A stretch of DNA of 64,000 bases, taken from Paenibacillus sp. Root444D2 (GTDB taxonomy: Bacteria > Bacillota > Bacilli > Paenibacillales > NBRC-103111). Below, one piece after another: positions 50,510-60,347 of this stretch. The stretch's first letter is position 1, and each line of letters starts with the position of its first letter. A program made the position numbers and the translations under genes. The notes under the pieces were generated by a model, which was not told where the DNA came from, did no database searches, and worked only from the letters and a program-made list of their open reading frames with translations. The stretch is taken from positions 143,646-207,645 of the forward strand of contig NZ_LMEO01000005.1 of the NCBI RefSeq assembly GCF_001426375.1. Reading direction: 5' to 3'.

Positions 50510-52570
50510 TTAATTTATGATACGGCCGTATTCGTCAGGAATGCCCGATTTACGGAAGAAGTAGGTATTGATCTGGTCCCGCCACTCCTTCGCATGTGCC
50601 GCTTGCTCTCGCAGTCGGCTCCTCACATCTTCGAAGCGCTCAGCATCTACTTTCCCCTCTAGCGAACTCCAGATCTGGGCCAATTCCTCCACCTGAAGAA
50701 CGCCGTCGAAGTGAGTATCGTAGATGTGCTGGATGACCGTCTTACCTGTCTTCAGTTTGTGCGTATATGGCACATGATGGAAAAAGAGAAGCAGTTCATC
50801 CGGACATAATTCCCTTGACTCGTACCATTCCGAACGCGGCGCAAAGTATTGGGATGTGTACCCTGTTCCCGTTTGGATGGTTCGATCTACGCCGATGCCG
50901 TGGCAGTCGGCAAAATGGTACGTCCCCCATCTTGAATATTCATATCCGTCTATGTTCGGGCCATAATGGTGACCTGGATTGACCATCCATCCTACGCCAA
51001 GAGGAGCTGTGTAATTTTCATAGATTCTCCACGAATCGAGAAGCATCTTCGACACACTTCGTACTACATCGGGGTCAGAACCGAATGTCATGTAGATCCA
51101 TTCTAGTGTGATTTGCTCAGCTGATAGCTGCGGATTCCATGCAAGCCTTCCAAAGCCATATAAATTGGCTTGTGCAAGCGTGTGTCCGGTCCAATTCGGG
51201 TTGTCTCCAATATTCGATACCGCCGCAATGCCCCCAAGCCGTCTCCCGAACAACAGTCCGCTTGCAACTTTCGCAACCGTACTTCCGCTCCCATGGGCAA
51301 ACGTATCGAAATCGAGAGCCTCTTTCCATTGGGGGATCAGGTAGCACAGATGCCTCTGCTGGCCCGTGTACTCCTGCGTAATCTGCAGCTCCAGCACCTG
51401 ATTCGTCGCGGACATCGCTCCGAGAAGCGGAGAAAGCGGCTCGCGGACCTGGAAATCCATGGGTCCGTTCTTAATCTGCAGAATGACGTTATCGCGAAAT
51501 TTCCCATCAAGTGGTGTAAAATGATCAAACGCCGCTCTCGCCCGGTCGGTCTTGCTATCGCGCCAATCCTGCTCACAATTGTATACGAAACAGCGCCAAA
51601 TGACGATCCCGCCGAAGGGCTGAAGCACTTCCGCCAGCATATTCGCACCATCAGCATGGTCACGCCCGTAAGTGAACGGCCCGGGTCGCCCCTCGGAATC
51701 TGCCTTTACCAGGAAGCCGCCAAAGTCCGGGATCTCCCTGTAAATCTCCTCAGCTTTCTCCTTCCACCATTGCCTGACACTTTCGTCAAGCGGGTCTGCG
51801 CTGGTACGGCCTCCAAGCTCTAACGGACTAGCGTAGTTGACGCTTAGGAACGTTGAGATTCCATAGCGCCGGAATACGCTGGCGACCCGAGCGACATCCG
51901 GTAGCAGCTTATCCGTAATCAGCAGGGATTCTACGGAGTGTACGTTCACGTTATTGATCGAAATGGCATTGATCCCCACCGATGCCAGCAAGCGGGCATA
52001 GTCACGGATTCGCGACATGTCTCGAACAATCTCGTTATTTCGGTAGAATATGGATTTCCCCGCATAACCTCGTTCAATCGAACCGTCCATATTATCCCAT
52101 TGATTTAGCATCCGCAATCCGTTAGCGGGCGTTTCCGTAATCGAAAGATTAGTCAAACTCTCACCGCATTGCATCAGCCGCAAAAGATGGAAAACCGCGT
52201 ACAAGGCTCCTTTTGCCGATTGGCCGGCAACGACAAGCCTCGATTGTCCATCCATCGATACGTTTCTGATCACGTAACCATCTTCGGATCCATCCGGCCA
52301 ACTTAGCTCGGCATCAAGACCTTGTAACTGCCCGCGAACGCCGATCAGGATGCAGGAACTCCCATTGGAAGCCGTGGAACGGAGGGGCCTCACTCCAAGC
52401 ATAGCATCGAGACCATCCATTAACTCCGCAACCGCAGTCTGAAGCACCTCTGATAAAGGACCGGGCACGGCGATCTCTCGTGCCCATACCTGATATTCAT
52501 CTACTCTCTTGTCATCGTTTATAGGCGCATTGCGTAACCAGCAGGCATATGCGTTCGTGATGTGACTCAT
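50510..52570 (-). CDS. GH67 alpha-glucuronidase
   Basis: GH67 enzymes remove 4-O-methyl-glucuronic acid from the ends of xylo-oligosaccharides. The 686-residue protein shows the catalytic acid in [20 protein letters not shown] (about residue 280) and the paired acidic residues in [20 protein letters not shown] near residue 385. It has no signal peptide, so it acts on imported oligosaccharides. It follows the GH2 gene by 24 bases and ends the operon. GGAGG precedes the ATG. Confidence 0.94.
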   Translation of the reverse strand: MSHITNAYACWLRNAPINDDKRVDEYQVWAREIAVPGPLSEVLQTAVAELMDGLDAMLGVRPLRSTASNGSSCILIGVRGQLQGLDAELSWPDGSEDGYVIRNVSMDGQSRLVVAGQSAKGALYAVFHLLRLMQCGESLTNLSITETPANGLRMLNQWDNMDGSIERGYAGKSIFYRNNEIVRDMSRIRDYARLLASVGINAISINNVNVHSVESLLITDKLLPDVARVASVFRRYGISTFLSVNYASPLELGGRTSADPLDESVRQWWKEKAEEIYREIPDFGGFLVKADSEGRPGPFTYGRDHADGANMLAEVLQPFGGIVIWRCFVYNCEQDWRDSKTDRARAAFDHFTPLDGKFRDNVILQIKNGPMDFQVREPLSPLLGAMSATNQVLELQITQEYTGQQRHLCYLIPQWKEALDFDTFAHGSGSTVAKVASGLLFGRRLGGIAAVSNIGDNPNWTGHTLAQANLYGFGRLAWNPQLSAEQITLEWIYMTFGSDPDVVRSVSKMLLDSWRIYENYTAPLGVGWMVNPGHHYGPNIDGYEYSRWGTYHFADCHGIGVDRTIQTGTGYTSQYFAPRSEWYESRELCPDELLLFFHHVPYTHKLKTGKTVIQHIYDTHFDGVLQVEELAQIWSSLEGKVDAERFEDVRSRLREQAAHAKEWRDQINTYFFRKSGIPDEYGRIIN

Positions 52571-52594
52571 CGTGATACCTCCGCTAGTTTATGT

Positions 52595-55500
52595 TCATTC
52601 AGGTAACGACCTCTCAAATCGGAACCAACCGAAATCGAATTGGCTTCCCGGCAAAAATAGAAAGGTTACTTTTTGGAGGCCTGTTATTTTTTCCAATTCA
52701 AAGACCCGCTCTTCGTAACCATCGGACTGTGTAAACTCGATGAGTTGATTTTCCTCACCTTCCGGATTAGCGAAACGAATATGAATGGTATTTTTATCAA
52801 GAACTGATCGGCCATAGACGACAAGCTGCGTTGCCCCTAGGCTTGTAAAATCCATTTGGTCGAATTCCAAGAAAACATTATTTCCTATCCCTTCAACGCT
52901 GGCTTCCGAGATCGTAAACGTATCGCCATAAAGGCGGTCGCATTCCGTGGCGTAATTTATCTCGAAGGCTCTGTTCTGCTTTTGGAACGAAAAGCCCTTG
53001 ATGTGCACCTTCTTCTGAAGGACGAAGCAAATGGAAGTGATCCCGCAAAGACGCTTGGATAATCGATAGGTTTCTTCTTGATACACATTCCACTTGGACG
53101 GTTTCTGATAGATGACATCCGCTAGGAGTTCACTGCCCGCTTCATCCGGCATACCTTCCCAAATTTGCAGGGAATACTCTTCGCTGGACAAGGCAAAAAT
53201 CGGAATCGTAATTAGATCGGACCCGTGCGTTCCGAAATCAATATCCCGGAACCCGACTTCAGTCTCACCGTCCCGGCATGTAGCTACGCCTCTTTCGTTC
53301 CCGTTTCCAACCTCCCCTTTACTGTAATCAAAAAGGCCGGCAGAGATAAATCCATAAGGATCCTTGTTAGCTGTGCCGAGTCCGACTGCTTTAAATTCCA
53401 GCTGGGAGATAAGCTTCGTCTTGTTCGTACCGTTCTTACTCATACAGCGAACCCGGAAATCGCCATCGCCCCATGCGGTGATTCTCGCTTCTTGGCCAAA
53501 TGCTTCCACTTTCGCAAGATTGGAGGCAATTCCCGTATCATTCACAACACTCCACTCGACCTCTTGATAGGAGGTATCTGCGGGGTACAAGCAGGCTTGC
53601 AGCGTCATCTCTTTTCTCGATTCGTCGAACATTTGTCCGGACGGGCTTACGATTTCAATCTTACGTAATGGGATTTCATCTAAGGTTCCCATGATCAGCG
53701 GCAGTTCTTGGTTCTTGGTATAGGCGGAAACCCCGGCTAAGGATGTTTCTTCCCTTACCGGAAGAGCATCAAATTCCACCGTCTGACTCTCCAAGCCGAC
53801 GGAAGAAACCTCAACCCGAATCTTGCCATGCTCCAGGGTAGCCCCGATAATCGCCATAAGTTTGCCGCTGAATAGTCTTCTGCTTTTCCCTTTATATGGA
53901 TCATAGTCGGTACTATCGCCATTATCCAAACCAAGCAAACGGCCTGCCCCCGTCACCTCGACACGTACCCGATTGCTTGCATTCTCCACCGGATTACCAT
54001 CTGAATCTTCCATGTAGATTTCCAGGAAGATCAAGTCCGTACCATCGGCCATCAGGCTCTCCTTATCCGGCAGCAGACAAATATTCTTCGCATCCCCAAA
54101 GGACCTTCTTATATCCGTCGCAATGACACGGCCCGTTTCATCATAGGCTATTGCTTTCAATTCCCCTGCTTCATAAGGAAGCTTCCACCAGCCGACCAGC
54201 TGGGTTCCATGCTTATGATCGATATCAAAGGTTCCCACGATAGCGCCACCCAATTGCAATTCGATTTTCGGCGCATTCGAGCACACTCGAACATCGATCA
54301 ATTGGCCCGGATTAAAGTCCCAATAGGGAAAAATATGGACCATCGGATTCGTCCTGTAGTCGGTCCATGCCGATTGGTAGATGTAATACGAATCTTTCTT
54401 AAATGTAGCTGTATCAATCTGTCCGAGATAGGAGTTCTTGGTATGATAAGGCGTCGGTTCCCCAATATAGTCGAAACCGGTCCAAATGAATTGCCCTAGA
54501 GAGAAAGGCGACTCTCGTTCAGCGATAATACAGGCCTCGACGGATTTGGCTCCCCAGCTCGTCGCACTATTTCCCAGTGCCGAGCACTGCTCGTCGTCAT
54601 CGGCAAGAATGGACTTCTCGAACGGGAATCGATAAATGCCTCTGCTTTGAACGAGAGAGGCCGTCTCGCTGCCGTAAATGATCCAATCGGGATGCTCCTC
54701 ATGGTGCTTATGGTAATATTTCTCCGCGTAGTTGTAGCCGGCAATCTTCACGATATCCGCACATTTTTGCGCATTCTCCCAAGGCATATAATTGGAACCG
54801 ATGGTCACACTGCCGTTCTGCTTCGGATCGTATTTCAGCACTTCATCCATAAGCATTCGAGTGATTTCTTGCCCTCTTGCATCTGCATGAGTGTCGTAAA
54901 TCTCATTCCCGATACTCCACATCATCAGGCTCGGATGATTCCGATCCCGCTTGACCCAGCTTTTCACATCGGCCTTAGCCCAATCTTTAAAAAATCTTGC
55001 ATAATCATATGGAGTTTTAGATCTTTCCCACATATCGAACGCTTCAGAGACGACCAGAAACCCCATCTCATCCGCTAGATCCATAAGTTCTGCCGCAGGC
55101 ATATTGTGAGCGGTTCGAATGGCGTTAACGCCCATTTCTTTCAAAATTGTTAGCCTTCTTCTCAAGGCTTCTCTATTAAAGGCTGCTCCAAGCGCACCTA
55201 AGTCGTGGTGCTCGCAAACCCCGTTCAATTTCATACTTGTGCCGTTCAGATGGAACCCCAGCTGTGGGTCAAGTATGATTTCCCGAAGCCCGAGATTCTG
55301 AGTGATGCTCTCTACGACTATGTCTTCCCGATCCTCTGCAGCACGCTGCAATTGGGTGACAAGCTGATACAGATGCGGCTCTGCCATGCTCCATAAAAGA
55401 GGGCTATCTATCGATAGCTTCTGTCGATTAAGAAAGCTGCCCGCAACACTCTTGTCTGTCGAAATCGCAGCAACTTCGCCCTTATACAGGATCGCATGTG

Positions 55501-56032
55501 AAATTCGGACATCCTCATGGAGGCTCAATTCCGTCTCAACTTCTACCTCCCAGCTATCGCCAACCCTTTTTGCAGCAACATAAATGCCATCCGTTACAAT
55601 GTGATCTCGCGCTCTCGTCTTTAGCCACACATTGCGATAGATGCCAGCCCCCGAATACCACCGGCTATTCGGACTTTGGTGGACGACCTTCACCACGATT
55701 TCATTATCCCCGTCAACGATCACATCTGTGATCTCGTGTTCAAAGGATGAATATCCGTACTTCCATTCTCCAATATATCGCTTATTCACATAAACGGATG
55801 AGTCCATATAGACTCCATCGAAGCTTATTAAAATTTGCTGATCTGCTTCTTTGGCACATGTAAATCTCTTCCTGTACCAGCCGATACTATTTTCATACAG
55901 ATTTAATGTATTGTAGATCAGCCAATCATGAGGGAGATCTACCGGCTCAAATGTCAAACCGCCGCCATCCGTCACATCCAGACTGCTCTTGGCAAATTCC
56001 CATCCACTATTAAACAGTGTCTTCTTATTCAT
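52595..56032 (-). CDS. GH2 beta-glycosidase with long C-terminal extension
   Basis: The 1145-residue cytoplasmic enzyme has a GH2 sugar-binding domain (residues 1-170), an Ig-like domain (to about 270) and a catalytic barrel (about 270-560) with acid/base Glu in MMWSIGNEIYD and nucleophile Glu in IIYGSETASLV. C-terminal parts include Big-type and CBM-like modules (residues 560-1145). GH2 enzymes include beta-galactosidases and beta-glucuronidases; specificity is unclear. GGAG lies six bases before the ATG. Confidence 0.93.
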   Translation of the reverse strand: MNKKTLFNSGWEFAKSSLDVTDGGGLTFEPVDLPHDWLIYNTLNLYENSIGWYRKRFTCAKEADQQILISFDGVYMDSSVYVNKRYIGEWKYGYSSFEHEITDVIVDGDNEIVVKVVHQSPNSRWYSGAGIYRNVWLKTRARDHIVTDGIYVAAKRVGDSWEVEVETELSLHEDVRISHAILYKGEVAAISTDKSVAGSFLNRQKLSIDSPLLWSMAEPHLYQLVTQLQRAAEDREDIVVESITQNLGLREIILDPQLGFHLNGTSMKLNGVCEHHDLGALGAAFNREALRRRLTILKEMGVNAIRTAHNMPAAELMDLADEMGFLVVSEAFDMWERSKTPYDYARFFKDWAKADVKSWVKRDRNHPSLMMWSIGNEIYDTHADARGQEITRMLMDEVLKYDPKQNGSVTIGSNYMPWENAQKCADIVKIAGYNYAEKYYHKHHEEHPDWIIYGSETASLVQSRGIYRFPFEKSILADDDEQCSALGNSATSWGAKSVEACIIAERESPFSLGQFIWTGFDYIGEPTPYHTKNSYLGQIDTATFKKDSYYIYQSAWTDYRTNPMVHIFPYWDFNPGQLIDVRVCSNAPKIELQLGGAIVGTFDIDHKHGTQLVGWWKLPYEAGELKAIAYDETGRVIATDIRRSFGDAKNICLLPDKESLMADGTDLIFLEIYMEDSDGNPVENASNRVRVEVTGAGRLLGLDNGDSTDYDPYKGKSRRLFSGKLMAIIGATLEHGKIRVEVSSVGLESQTVEFDALPVREETSLAGVSAYTKNQELPLIMGTLDEIPLRKIEIVSPSGQMFDESRKEMTLQACLYPADTSYQEVEWSVVNDTGIASNLAKVEAFGQEARITAWGDGDFRVRCMSKNGTNKTKLISQLEFKAVGLGTANKDPYGFISAGLFDYSKGEVGNGNERGVATCRDGETEVGFRDIDFGTHGSDLITIPIFALSSEEYSLQIWEGMPDEAGSELLADVIYQKPSKWNVYQEETYRLSKRLCGITSICFVLQKKVHIKGFSFQKQNRAFEINYATECDRLYGDTFTISEASVEGIGNNVFLEFDQMDFTSLGATQLVVYGRSVLDKNTIHIRFANPEGEENQLIEFTQSDGYEERVFELEKITGLQKVTFLFLPGSQFDFGWFRFERSLPE

Positions 56033-56159
56033 CGTTTACTCCCACGCTCCAAGGTATCCTGAAATATGTAAAAAATGACTTATCGGGCATTAAGAGAGTC
56101 TTGATCCTATCGCTATTTCATATATAGATGACTTGGGCTAACGCCACCAGTAATTTTCA

Positions 56160-56205
56160 TATTAAAAATTCAGGATCTACGACAATGTCCATTGTCGCAG
56201 ATCCT
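56160..56205 (-). terminator. Intra-operon hairpin between binding protein and GH2 genes
   Basis: AGGATCT/AGATCCT and CGACAATG/CATTGTCG pairings form a long stem, followed on the minus strand by GAATTTTTAA. It may be a leaky terminator or a 3' stabiliser that keeps the binding-protein mRNA in excess. Confidence 0.65.
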
Positions 56206-56227
56206 ATAAGAGCACTATTTGTTATGA

Positions 56228-57886
56228 TTAGTATCCAAGCTTGCTCTTCGTCTTGTTAAAAATATCGTTTGCCATTTTGATATAGCGGGAAGCGCCGAGC
56301 GCCTCGACCTGAGCCACATAAGCATTCCAATCGTTTGCAAGGTTAGCTTGGCCGGTGACGAACTTCAGGGTCATCGTATCCACATAATCCATCAGCGGTT
56401 TCGAGATCAGGTTCATTTGTTCGCTTTCGTCCGGGGTACCCATGATTGGCGGAGCCAGCGTTCTCGGTTTACGATGAGTCTGAATGCGGCTGAGGTAGTC
56501 TTTCTCGCCTTCAGTCATTTTGGACATCCGCAGTTTAGTGGAACCGCCGTACGCGAAGTTGCCGCCACCGAAGCCGAAGTCGACGTTTAATTTTTTCGTT
56601 GCTGTCGGGTTCATGCCGTTAAAGGAGATGTCCGGTTTGAGCGTGATATTGCCGCTCGCATCCTTCGTATAGGTCTCGCCTTCGACGCCCCATAAACTGA
56701 GCGTTTGGCCTTCGTCCGAATACCACAACCAGTCAACAAAGCGAAGCATTTTGATAAAATTGTCCTTGCCGAGCTTCTTGAGCGCATTCTGGCTGATCAT
56801 AACTCCGTTCTCGAGACGCGACGTTTCGATTTGAAGCATCCCTTTCGGGCCGCCCGGTTGAACGATCATATACAGATCGGCGTTCGGAACCTGCATCTTG
56901 GTCTTGGAATCGGCCAGTATCTGGTAGTTGGCGTTCATGACATAAGTATCGCCTTTATAGAACTTGGCTTGTGCGGTTTTATCGTCTTGGGTGAAGGACT
57001 CCGGATCGAGCAGCCCCTCTTTGACCAGCTTGTTTAAGAACGTCACATAATCCTTGAACTCATTGGTCGAATTGGCGAATTCGAACTGTTTCGTCTGTTC
57101 ATTGAAGCGCGTGCCGTTGGCAACTCCCCAACCGCCGGTTACGCCGTATTGAGCTGCCGTAATATTCAGCGTCGATTTTCCCGTGAATTCATCGGACATT
57201 ACGTACTTCGCACCGGTAGACTCTTTCACTTTTTTGAGGGCTTGGTAAAAGTCTTCATAAGTCCATTTGCCTTCCTGACCTTTCACGTCGACTCCCGCTT
57301 TTTCGAAAATGTCTTTCCTAATCATGTAGGAGTAGCCTGCTCCCGGCGATTCCCACAGCCCTGGCAGCACATAATATTTCCCGTCCGATTTCAGCTTCTG
57401 CTGCAGGTCTCTTTCCATTCCCCAAGCTTTTACAGCCTTCTGATAGTTCGGCATGTACTGCACCCAATCGCTGATCGGTACAATTTGGCCTCCGGCTACG
57501 TAAGCGGATTCGTCATAAGTTTTGGGGATAATGAAGGGAGCATCGCCGCTGTTGACTAAGAGCGACTTCTTGTTCTCGTATTCGGTAGCAGCCACTACGT
57601 TTACGTCAAACGATACGTTCGTTTTTTCTGTGATCGCGCTCCAGAGCCGCCATTCCTTCTTATACGGATAGGTCGGTTGATCGCTGAACATAATCGAGTA
57701 ATTCACAGGCTCATTCGAACGGAACGTTTGGCCTTCGCCAAAGGAGTAATTCTGTGGTGCTGCGGAGCTTGTACCTGGGGATGCGCTGCTGGACGATTCT
57801 TGCGTGTCGCTATTTGTACATGCTGTCATGCCGACGGTCATCAGAACCGCCAATGCAACCCCTACTGCTTTTGCAGATCTTTTCAT
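56228..57886 (-). CDS. Sugar ABC transporter substrate-binding lipoprotein (LplA-like)
   Basis: The 552-residue lipoprotein has a signal ending VGMTACTNSD (Cys about residue 23) and a Ser-rich linker. The large binding domain shows VNYSIMFSDQPTYPYKKEWR, VYVL-type domain segments, and KGQEGKWTYEDFYQALKKVK. LplA/YtcQ-type proteins bind oligosaccharides, here probably glucuronoxylan fragments. I chose the ATG at 57886 behind GAGGGTG. An intra-operon hairpin follows the stop. Confidence 0.93.
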   Translation of the reverse strand: MKRSAKAVGVALAVLMTVGMTACTNSDTQESSSSASPGTSSAAPQNYSFGEGQTFRSNEPVNYSIMFSDQPTYPYKKEWRLWSAITEKTNVSFDVNVVAATEYENKKSLLVNSGDAPFIIPKTYDESAYVAGGQIVPISDWVQYMPNYQKAVKAWGMERDLQQKLKSDGKYYVLPGLWESPGAGYSYMIRKDIFEKAGVDVKGQEGKWTYEDFYQALKKVKESTGAKYVMSDEFTGKSTLNITAAQYGVTGGWGVANGTRFNEQTKQFEFANSTNEFKDYVTFLNKLVKEGLLDPESFTQDDKTAQAKFYKGDTYVMNANYQILADSKTKMQVPNADLYMIVQPGGPKGMLQIETSRLENGVMISQNALKKLGKDNFIKMLRFVDWLWYSDEGQTLSLWGVEGETYTKDASGNITLKPDISFNGMNPTATKKLNVDFGFGGGNFAYGGSTKLRMSKMTEGEKDYLSRIQTHRKPRTLAPPIMGTPDESEQMNLISKPLMDYVDTMTLKFVTGQANLANDWNAYVAQVEALGASRYIKMANDIFNKTKSKLGY

Positions 57887-57995
57887 TCTGTGCACCCTCT
57901 CAAATGTATATTTTTATATAACAGAAACGCCGCCATATAGATGCCTCTTAGTAACAACCCGCGATTGCAGCCTTTCCGAAACAAACCTAACGCGA

Positions 57996-58868
57996 TTACC
58001 CTTTTACGGAACCAATCATCATGCCTTGCACAAAATACTTCTGCACGAAAGGATAGAGACAAATAATCGGCAAAGAAGTCAACACCATCGCAGTGGATTT
58101 AATAGTTGCCGCGATCTGAGCGGTCGCATCACTGCTGAGTCCGGCTTCAGTCGGATTAATCGCGCTATCGATGATCTGCCGCAAATAGAGGGCGACCGGC
58201 CATTTATCTTTCGATTCCAGGTAGAGAGACGGACCAAACCAGTTGTTCCAGATGGAGACCATGCTGAACAATACCATCGTGGCCAGAATCGGTTTGGAGA
58301 GCGGAAGCGTAATCCTTAGGAAGATGCGGTAAACACCTAGGCCGTCGACCTTAGCCGCTTCTTCCAATTCGTTCGGCAAGCTTGCAAAGAAGGTCTTCAT
58401 TAGGATGACATTGAAGGCGCTGATGGCGCCGGGTATGATAATGGCCCAGATGGTATCCCTCATGTGCAACGTTTTGGCGACCAAGATATAGTTCGGGATC
58501 AGCCCGCCGCCAAAATACATCGTGAACAAGACGAAAGGGATAAAGAATTTGTTAAGACGCAACCTATCCTTCGACAACGGGTAAGACATAACGGCCGTCG
58601 CCGCTACGGATATCACCGTTCCTACAATGGCATACAGGATCGTATTGCCATAATATTTGAAGAATTCAGGTCTGCTTAGCACGGCTCGGTACGTTTGGTC
58701 CGTAAAGTCAACGGGGAATATGGTGACCTTCCCTGCATATACGGCAGCCTCCGAGCTGAACGACTGAGCGACTAGATATAAGAACGGATACAAAGTCATG
58801 ACGACGACAAGGGCCATGATGAATCCGTTAATAATCTGAAACATACGATAGGACGCTGACTCCTTCAT
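57996..58868 (-). CDS. LplC-type sugar ABC transporter permease
   Basis: The 290-residue permease has about six helices and the EAA loop LEEAAKVDGLGVYRIFLRIT near residue 165. It forms the channel with the LplB-type partner 15 bases upstream. The family C-terminus ending FVQGMMIGSVKG is intact. AAAGGAG precedes the ATG. Confidence 0.94.
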   Translation of the reverse strand: MKESASYRMFQIINGFIMALVVVMTLYPFLYLVAQSFSSEAAVYAGKVTIFPVDFTDQTYRAVLSRPEFFKYYGNTILYAIVGTVISVAATAVMSYPLSKDRLRLNKFFIPFVLFTMYFGGGLIPNYILVAKTLHMRDTIWAIIIPGAISAFNVILMKTFFASLPNELEEAAKVDGLGVYRIFLRITLPLSKPILATMVLFSMVSIWNNWFGPSLYLESKDKWPVALYLRQIIDSAINPTEAGLSSDATAQIAATIKSTAMVLTSLPIICLYPFVQKYFVQGMMIGSVKG

Positions 58869-58883
58869 CTGAACTACTCCTTT

Positions 58884-59813
58884 CTACCACAAGCCCGAAT
58901 TCGTTGTTTTCTTGGAAATGTAGTTCGCCGACGTGACCAGAATAAGACCGATGATGCCTTCGAACAGACCAACTGCAGTGGCATAACTGAAGTTCCCGCC
59001 GGTGATCCCCATCCGGTAAACGTAAGTGGAGATAACATCTGCCGACTCATAGGTTAATGGATTGTACAAGAGCAGGATTTTCTCAAAATTCGCTCCCAAT
59101 ATGCCGCCAATATCGAGAATGAGCAGCGTCATGATCGTCGGCAAAATACCTGGAATCGTAATGTGCCATGCTAGCCGTAACCGATTAGCCCCATCCACTT
59201 TGGCCGACTCGTACAAATCGGTATTGATGCCGGTCATCGCCGCCAAGTAGAGAATGGTGCCCCAACCGAGCCCTTGCCAAATGCCGGACGACACATAAAT
59301 CGTCGGAAACCATTGCGGTAAGGAAATGAATGCAATTTTCTCTAAACCCAGATTGGCGAGCAGTGTGTTAAACGGCCCGGACATGGATAGCAATTCCTTG
59401 GTCATGCCCGCGACGATGACCATGGAGATAAAGTGAGGCAGATACGATACGGTCTGGACGAATTTCTTGATGCGAATCCGCCGAAGTTCATTCAGCAACA
59501 GCGCAAAAATCAAAGTGAGTGGGAAACGAATGACTAAATACAAGACACTTAAATACAAATCGTTGCGGAAGGCTCTCCAAAAGGAGGGATCCTTCATGAA
59601 CATGGTAAAGTAAGATAATCCTACCCATTCCGTCCCGAACAAGTTGGTTCCGCCTCTATACTTACGGAAAGCGATTACATTACCAAGCATAGGAATGTAC
59701 TTGAAAATGATAAAGTAAATAACGGGAATAAGTAGAAAGGAATACAACTTCCACTCCTTCCTGACGTGTCTTAGAAGAGGGGTCTGTAAAACCGCCTTAT
59801 TCGCAACTGACAT
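58884..59813 (-). CDS. LplB-type sugar ABC transporter permease
   Basis: The 309-residue permease has the EAA loop LYESAKVDGANRLRLAWHIT near residue 200 and ends in TTNSGLW, the usual LplB tail. I chose the ATG at 59813 (MSVANKAVL) over a GTG at 59828. It heads the xylan-type operon, whose ATPase is not in the window; as usual for CUT1 systems, a shared MsmX-like ATPase encoded elsewhere may serve it. Confidence 0.93.
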   Translation of the reverse strand: MSVANKAVLQTPLLRHVRKEWKLYSFLLIPVIYFIIFKYIPMLGNVIAFRKYRGGTNLFGTEWVGLSYFTMFMKDPSFWRAFRNDLYLSVLYLVIRFPLTLIFALLLNELRRIRIKKFVQTVSYLPHFISMVIVAGMTKELLSMSGPFNTLLANLGLEKIAFISLPQWFPTIYVSSGIWQGLGWGTILYLAAMTGINTDLYESAKVDGANRLRLAWHITIPGILPTIMTLLILDIGGILGANFEKILLLYNPLTYESADVISTYVYRMGITGGNFSYATAVGLFEGIIGLILVTSANYISKKTTNSGLW

Positions 59814-59873
59814 ATAATTACCCACCACTTTCTATTGGAAAATTGTCTCCTAATCATACACCAAAAAAATCTT

Positions 59874-59883
59874 CGCAATTGCG
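59874..59883. promoter_or_regulatory. Ten-base palindrome upstream of lplB
   Basis: CGCAATTGCG lies 60 bases upstream of the lplB-like start, between it and the cre-like site. Possible operator; weak evidence. Confidence 0.35.
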
Positions 59884-59908
59884 CTTAATCACTAGTCCCC
59901 TGAATTCT

Positions 59909-59934
59909 TATGCGCATTCAGAAAGCGCATACAA
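59909..59934 (-). promoter_or_regulatory. cre-like site and inverted repeat upstream of the xylan-type operon
   Basis: Minus-strand TTGTATGCGCTTTCT (59920-59934) matches WTGNAANCGNWNNCW except one position. It overlaps an inverted repeat TATGCGC-N9-GCGCATA (59909-59931). Catabolite control by CcpA is inferred. Confidence 0.5.
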
Positions 59935-60114
59935 GATACTTTAAAAACCCGGTTAAGTTACCCATATCATTGTGTTTCCTCCTTACTAGTTAGTCACAAT
60001 ATCATTACAAATACTCTTCTTTTAGAAGTCAATGCGAATTATGGGGAGTCCGAAGGTTTAAATATAAGCAGCACATCAATTGCTGTTCCCCTCGTTATTC
60101 GAGTCATAAAAACC

Positions 60115-60251
60115 TGTAATTATTAAATAACAACATCGCAAATTGGAGCGGTATTCTTTGAAGTATGAGCACCATCAATTTAATATAATTTTACAAAATG
60201 GCCTATTTTTTTACCATAGAAGAATACAAGAATACTTGTAATTATTAAATA
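60115..60251. repeat. Direct repeat and palindrome in the AraC upstream region
   Basis: TGTAATTATTAAATA occurs twice, at 60115-60129 and 60237-60251, 122 bases apart. TACAAG-AATA-CTTGTA (60225-60240) adjoins the second copy. These may bind the AraC regulator. The 59829-60347 region has no gene. Confidence 0.55.
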
Positions 60252-60253
60252 TC

Positions 60254-60282
60254 TTTTAAAAGCCTTATGGGCATGCTATGAT
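60254..60282 (+). promoter_or_regulatory. Possible araC-type promoter
   Basis: TATGAT at 60277-60282 is a good -10, with a poor -35 (TTTTAA) 17 bases upstream at 60254-60259, as is common for activator-dependent promoters. It lies 65 bases before the AraC start. Confidence 0.4.
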
Positions 60283-60347
60283 GGACACAGTGCTCCTTTT
60301 TCCGATAAAGGAAGCGATCCTGAATCATACAGGAGCTGATCTTTGCC

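Noticed and set aside
51170..51823. A 217-codon plus-strand frame inside the GH67 gene
   Set aside because: It lies antisense to conserved GH67 catalytic motifs and has low-complexity basic composition.
57804..58319. A 171-codon plus-strand frame across the binding protein and LplC genes
   Set aside because: It is an antisense shadow spanning two real minus-strand genes and their gap, with no promoter or SD.
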